Below, in pieces: positions 61,043-64,000 of a stretch of DNA of 64,000 bases. The position numbers were made by a program, and so were the translations under genes. The stretch lies in the NCBI GenBank assembly GCA_025210455.1, contig JAOARQ010000013.1, positions 269,466 to 333,465 on the forward strand. Reading direction: 5' to 3'. The DNA comes from Pelagimonas sp. GTDB lineage: Bacteria > Pseudomonadota > Alphaproteobacteria > Rhodobacterales > Rhodobacteraceae. The notes beneath the pieces are model-generated. The model searched no databases and was not told the origin of the DNA. It saw only the letters and a program-made list of their open reading frames with translations. Every line of letters starts with the position of its first letter. Position 1 is the stretch's first letter.

Positions 61043-62146
61043 TCAAACTCCAGGTGCTTCATCAAAATCTCCCGGCCAATAAGGATCCAGATCCACGCCC
61101 ACCGGAGCATCCCCGTCAAAGTAAACTCCGTTGTAACCTCCTACAGCACGCCCGGCGTCCTGAATTGCCCATTGAACGTCAGGAACCCACAGGCCGTTGT
61201 GAATCGTTACGTTGTACAGGGCGCATGCGTTTGAGTCGCACCAGATTGCTTCAATCCGCCGAACACTGTCCGGTGCAAGAGCGTCTACAATTCCCTTCAT
61301 TTTACTGATTTCATGAGCAAAGTCATGACGGCTCGACAGATGGACGCCTTTATATGTGATGGGATCCTGTTTAGTCTCTGAGCTTGCTACCGAGGTTTTG
61401 GATTTCGACTGTTGCACAATCCAAGTCTCGATGAGGAAAAGCGCCATTGATCCTGCCAGATTCACTGCCAACGCAGCGTGCCTTTCAGCCGGTTTGACTT
61501 TCTGGCGCCCGCTTCCATGAGCGTCACTGATTTTGTTTCGAAGGCTTCCTAGACTTTCGACAATACTATTGCACCCGCCCAAGATCCGTTTGAAAACTTC
61601 TTCTGTATGTTGAGATGGAGCTAGGTTCATCGCCTTTGAGGCTTCACTATAAAGCTTTGGCAAGTCCCACTTTTCAAACGAAGTTCTGCCAGTATCTTCA
61701 AGGATATGCTTACATATTTCCTCAAGTAGAGTTCGCGCTGATGTAATTGCGCCCTCAGGGTCTGATTTGCGACGGCTGAGGGCTTTTTGCCAAGCCTCAG
61801 AGACAGCCTCTTCATCGTATTGCACAAGTGAGGCGGCAATCTCGGAGTCAGCTGGAGTGCCACATTCTGACAGGAAGTCCAAAAGCGGCTTGAATTCAGC
61901 TGCAATATGCTTGCGTCGAGCCGCATAGGCTCCTTCCCCTGTATGAAAGTCTTTCAAGTATGCCCACACCCCGCCACCATCAAAGTTGTCACGGACCCAA
62001 CTGGGAAGTAATTTCCGAGTGTCGGCAGAGTCAAAAAATTTTGCTCTAAGCGTGCGGAATCTTGCATCGTCCATTGATCGACCCGTTGCGTGCTCGGTGA
62101 GAATGGAACGAAGCTCCAAAGCGTTGTCGAATTTGAGGTTGCCCAT
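61043..62146 (-). CDS. Abortive-infection (Abi-C/HEPN-like) family protein
   Basis: 367 aa. Residues about 115-245 match the Abi-C pattern: GAITSARTLLEEICKHILED, then KAMNLAPSQHTEEVF and SLRNKISDAHGSG, followed by RHAALAVNLAGSMALFLIE. Arg203-Asn204 and His210 fit the Rx6H variant of HEPN catalytic motifs. The N-terminal 110 and C-terminal 110 residues have no recognised domain; the C-terminus ends in a run of Asp, Gly and Pro. Such proteins are linked to phage resistance by cell arrest. It has no operon partner. Confidence 0.72.
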   Translation of the reverse strand: MGNLKFDNALELRSILTEHATGRSMDDARFRTLRAKFFDSADTRKLLPSWVRDNFDGGGVWAYLKDFHTGEGAYAARRKHIAAEFKPLLDFLSECGTPADSEIAASLVQYDEEAVSEAWQKALSRRKSDPEGAITSARTLLEEICKHILEDTGRTSFEKWDLPKLYSEASKAMNLAPSQHTEEVFKRILGGCNSIVESLGSLRNKISDAHGSGRQKVKPAERHAALAVNLAGSMALFLIETWIVQQSKSKTSVASSETKQDPITYKGVHLSSRHDFAHEISKMKGIVDALAPDSVRRIEAIWCDSNACALYNVTIHNGLWVPDVQWAIQDAGRAVGGYNGVYFDGDAPVGVDLDPYWPGDFDEAPGV

Positions 62147-62505
62147 AAAACATGCCTTACAAAATCTAACCGCGGAACGAGCGACTGCTGTCTAGCAGCG
62201 TTGAGCGGTGTTACAAAGGTCTAATTCTGGTGTAATTTTGGCCGTTCTGGTGGCATAGTAGCCAAACTTTGCAAAGCGCGCTATCTGCGCATTGCTGCCG
62301 TTGGTGCTATGCGCAGTAAGCGGCAAAATGGGCTCTCCAGGCACCTTCGCCGCGATCCGCACCAAGTGCTGGTCTGGCATGAGACGACTTTCGCTGCGCA
62401 CCGCATGAATAGGCGAGACGCGGACGAAGTTGCCGTTCGCCGCCCTTGCGTCGACGTCCGCTATCCGGCATGCTAGCCTCTCCAAGCGCGAATGAATTTA
62501 GAAAA
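62147..62505. other. Intergenic region between divergent Abi-C-like and coiled-coil membrane genes
   Basis: About 360 bp. It should contain promoters for both genes. The sequence has fragments resembling the island spacer modules (for example CTGCTGTCTAGCAGCG near 62185 and TTTCGCTGCGC near 62390), but no reading frame that I would call a gene. Confidence 0.35.
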
Positions 62506-63810
62506 ATGCGAACCTTTTTTACTAATTTCTCCCATGCAATCAGTGCTTTTACAGATCATCCGATAAAGTACTGCGTTGTATTTTTGCCGTTGTTGGTGTG
62601 CTTGGACTTATTGCGACCAGCATTCAGCGCAATCCCGCTAACGATCTATGCGATAACATCTTCCGGCGGAACGCTGGATACAGAAGACTATATTATCGGC
62701 TCTCTTATTGTCATTGCCTTCATGGTCCTGTTTATGTTGATGCTTCTTGGGCTACGACTATTTTTAGTTGGAATATCAAACGATGGCTTCGCAAAACTCA
62801 GAAGACGCAGAAGAAAGCTGTACCTTTTTTTAGTCGCTTACTACTTTTTTGTTACCCTGGCCTACAATCCGTTTTTTAGCGACATTTTCATCCGCCCGCT
62901 TAGTCTCAACTTTTCTATCCTGACTTCGCCAATTCCAGACAGTCTAATTTTGGCAATTTCAGCCATGAGTGTCCTGATCTTTAGTAGAGACAGGGGCATC
63001 ATCGGGGTCCAAAGACGCAGTGCAACTGAGCAAGAGCCCGAAGCGCAAGTTGGCGAACCTACGGCGCGATTGCTAAGAGAAAGGGCGCGGAAAGCTAGGG
63101 TATCAGCGGGTACCGCTATTTTCTTTGTCGTGGCTTTATTGGTTCTTGCCTCTGGACTGGTTTGGTCAACTGTCATTGATACTAATGTAGACGCACCAGT
63201 CTCAGAAGTTGAGCGAGCGCGTGTTGAGCTGAATGATCTCGAGCAATCTCGGTTAGAAATTCAGAACACAATTCTTCGAGCACTCCCGAAAGAGATCAGC
63301 ATTGGCTCAGTGATCGAAGGAAAAAGACTGGATACGTTGCAAACTAGGCAAGCTATTAGAGCCTGGCAAGTTGACACGAAGGGTCGCGACACAGACGAAG
63401 AATTCCTTCGGCACTTGCAGTCACTTGAGAGTATCGATCTTGAAATAGATATCGGTCAACGCCGCCTGACGGAGATTGCAGCCGACGACACGACGGAAAT
63501 TGGTCAACGAGAAGCGTACATCCGACTGGCTCAGTCAGTCCTTGTGCGAATTACACTCGTTGTGCTGATACTCTTTTTGGTGCGACTTCTCTTTAACCTG
63601 TATCGTTATCTTACCCGAATTGCAGCGGCTTATGATAGCAAGGCAGATGCGATTGACCTCGTTTCATTTGATCCGGATAAGCTCACAAAGCTAGTTGATG
63701 CTTTCTCTACCGAGCAGTTTGATTTCGGAAAGACGCCCACAGGTCCTGTAGATCAAGCGACAGAGATTATTCGCGCCGTGAACGGAATCAGCAAAACAGG
63801 TGAGAAATGA
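62506..63810 (+). CDS. Hypothetical multi-pass membrane protein with coiled coil
   Basis: 434 aa from the ATG at 62506; earlier ATGs at 62446 and 62470 are possible. It has membrane segments at about 22-45, 63-87, 105-125 and 140-160, another at about 200-220, and one at about 350-370. Between the last two lies a coiled-coil-like Glu/Leu/Arg-rich stretch (EVERARVELNDLEQSRLEIQ). The last 60 residues are cytoplasmic. No family is recognised. It is the last complete gene in the window and belongs to the island by codon use. Confidence 0.6.
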   Translation: MRTFFTNFSHAISAFTDHPIKYCVVFLPLLVCLDLLRPAFSAIPLTIYAITSSGGTLDTEDYIIGSLIVIAFMVLFMLMLLGLRLFLVGISNDGFAKLRRRRRKLYLFLVAYYFFVTLAYNPFFSDIFIRPLSLNFSILTSPIPDSLILAISAMSVLIFSRDRGIIGVQRRSATEQEPEAQVGEPTARLLRERARKARVSAGTAIFFVVALLVLASGLVWSTVIDTNVDAPVSEVERARVELNDLEQSRLEIQNTILRALPKEISIGSVIEGKRLDTLQTRQAIRAWQVDTKGRDTDEEFLRHLQSLESIDLEIDIGQRRLTEIAADDTTEIGQREAYIRLAQSVLVRITLVVLILFLVRLLFNLYRYLTRIAAAYDSKADAIDLVSFDPDKLTKLVDAFSTEQFDFGKTPTGPVDQATEIIRAVNGISKTGEK

Positions 63811-64000
63811 TCTGGCGCGGAAAGCGGGCATCTGATGATGCCGCAGCATCAGTCTAATTGGGCTCAAACGCGCCTTTCGGTGTGCTTTGAGTTAAGGGCA
63901 GCTTTTCTCAAAAGATAAAACTATGTGTCGCTCCACGGCAACGCAGCGCGGCGGTGGCCGTGAACGTTGTTGGGGAAACCCCTTTCGTCAACTTGCCCGA
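63811..64000. other. Right edge of the window, no gene seen
   Basis: 190 bp after the membrane-protein gene. A hairpin with arms CTCAAA (63853-63858) and TTTGAG (63876-63881) could end the upstream transcript. The last 60 bp contain a GTTGGGGAAACCCC hairpin. I see no start of a convincing gene. Confidence 0.35.

Noticed and set aside
63811..64000. Integron attC site at the right edge
   Set aside because: Hairpins are present, but the core sites and spacing expected of an attC are not; the island spacers also lack them.
1..64000. CRISPR arrays, insertion sequences or prophage genes
   Set aside because: No regularly spaced repeats, transposase, integrase or phage structural genes were found in the window.

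Overview
The window looks like a chromosomal segment of an alphaproteobacterium of the Rhodobacteraceae (Roseobacter group). This rests on the high G+C content and on the gene families present: phenylacetyl-CoA epoxidase genes with paaX, an AapJ-type binding protein, ATP12, DUF1489, DUF6525-like and Hint-domain proteins. Gene order adds the block rpmH-rnpA-yidD-ttcA-yidC-MOSC-engB-argB. All family names come from reading the translations; no database search was run.

Layout. 0-9 kb (mostly minus strand): start of a ctpA-type protease, an EnvC-like hydrolase activator and gpmI; a hypothetical gene convergent with an XRE regulator; then dapE-GNAT-DUF2064-rnr. 9.3-15.8 kb: two Hint-domain proteins, a small hypothetical gene, a prokaryotic glutamate-receptor-like channel, a DUF6525-like gene, dapD and mtgA. 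15.8-22.4 kb: a sugar (probably glucose/mannose-type) ABC transporter divergent from an OmpR-type two-component system. 22.5-29.2 kb: DUF1489, GNAT, then paaABCDE, a PF05138-like gene and divergent paaX. 29.3-35.8 kb: lytic transglycosylase, DCC protein, YitT, aroG behind an aromatic leader-peptide attenuator, a DegP-like protease and rarA. 35.9-41 kb: cytochrome c' and cytochrome b, crcB-rluC-HAD-atp12, and an orphan AapJ-like protein. 41-50.6 kb (minus): sixA-like, a ferredoxin-like protein, argB, engB, MOSC, yidC, an EAL protein, ttcA, yidD, rnpA and rpmH, with one plus-strand SDR. 50.9-54.4 kb: a TVP38 protein, a MerA-like flavoprotein and a sensor kinase. tRNA-Arg(ACG) follows at 54.49 kb.

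From the tRNA to the end (54.56-64 kb) the character changes. Codon use is more A/T-rich, spacers are long and share short palindromes, operons disappear and most genes are hypothetical. This is most likely a genomic island anchored at the tRNA gene; no integrase is in view. It holds a 1036-aa protein joining a complete calcineurin-like phosphoesterase to a STAND/NACHT-like region whose Walker A lysine is replaced, a HEPN-like protein, an Abi-C-like protein, small membrane proteins and a short conserved protein. I read it as a defence island. The phosphoesterase-STAND protein is the best candidate for an uncharacterised system.

The clearest regulatory find is upstream of aroG. A 24-codon leader peptide with seven aromatic residues is followed by a hairpin that can compete with an antiterminator, and then an intrinsic terminator.
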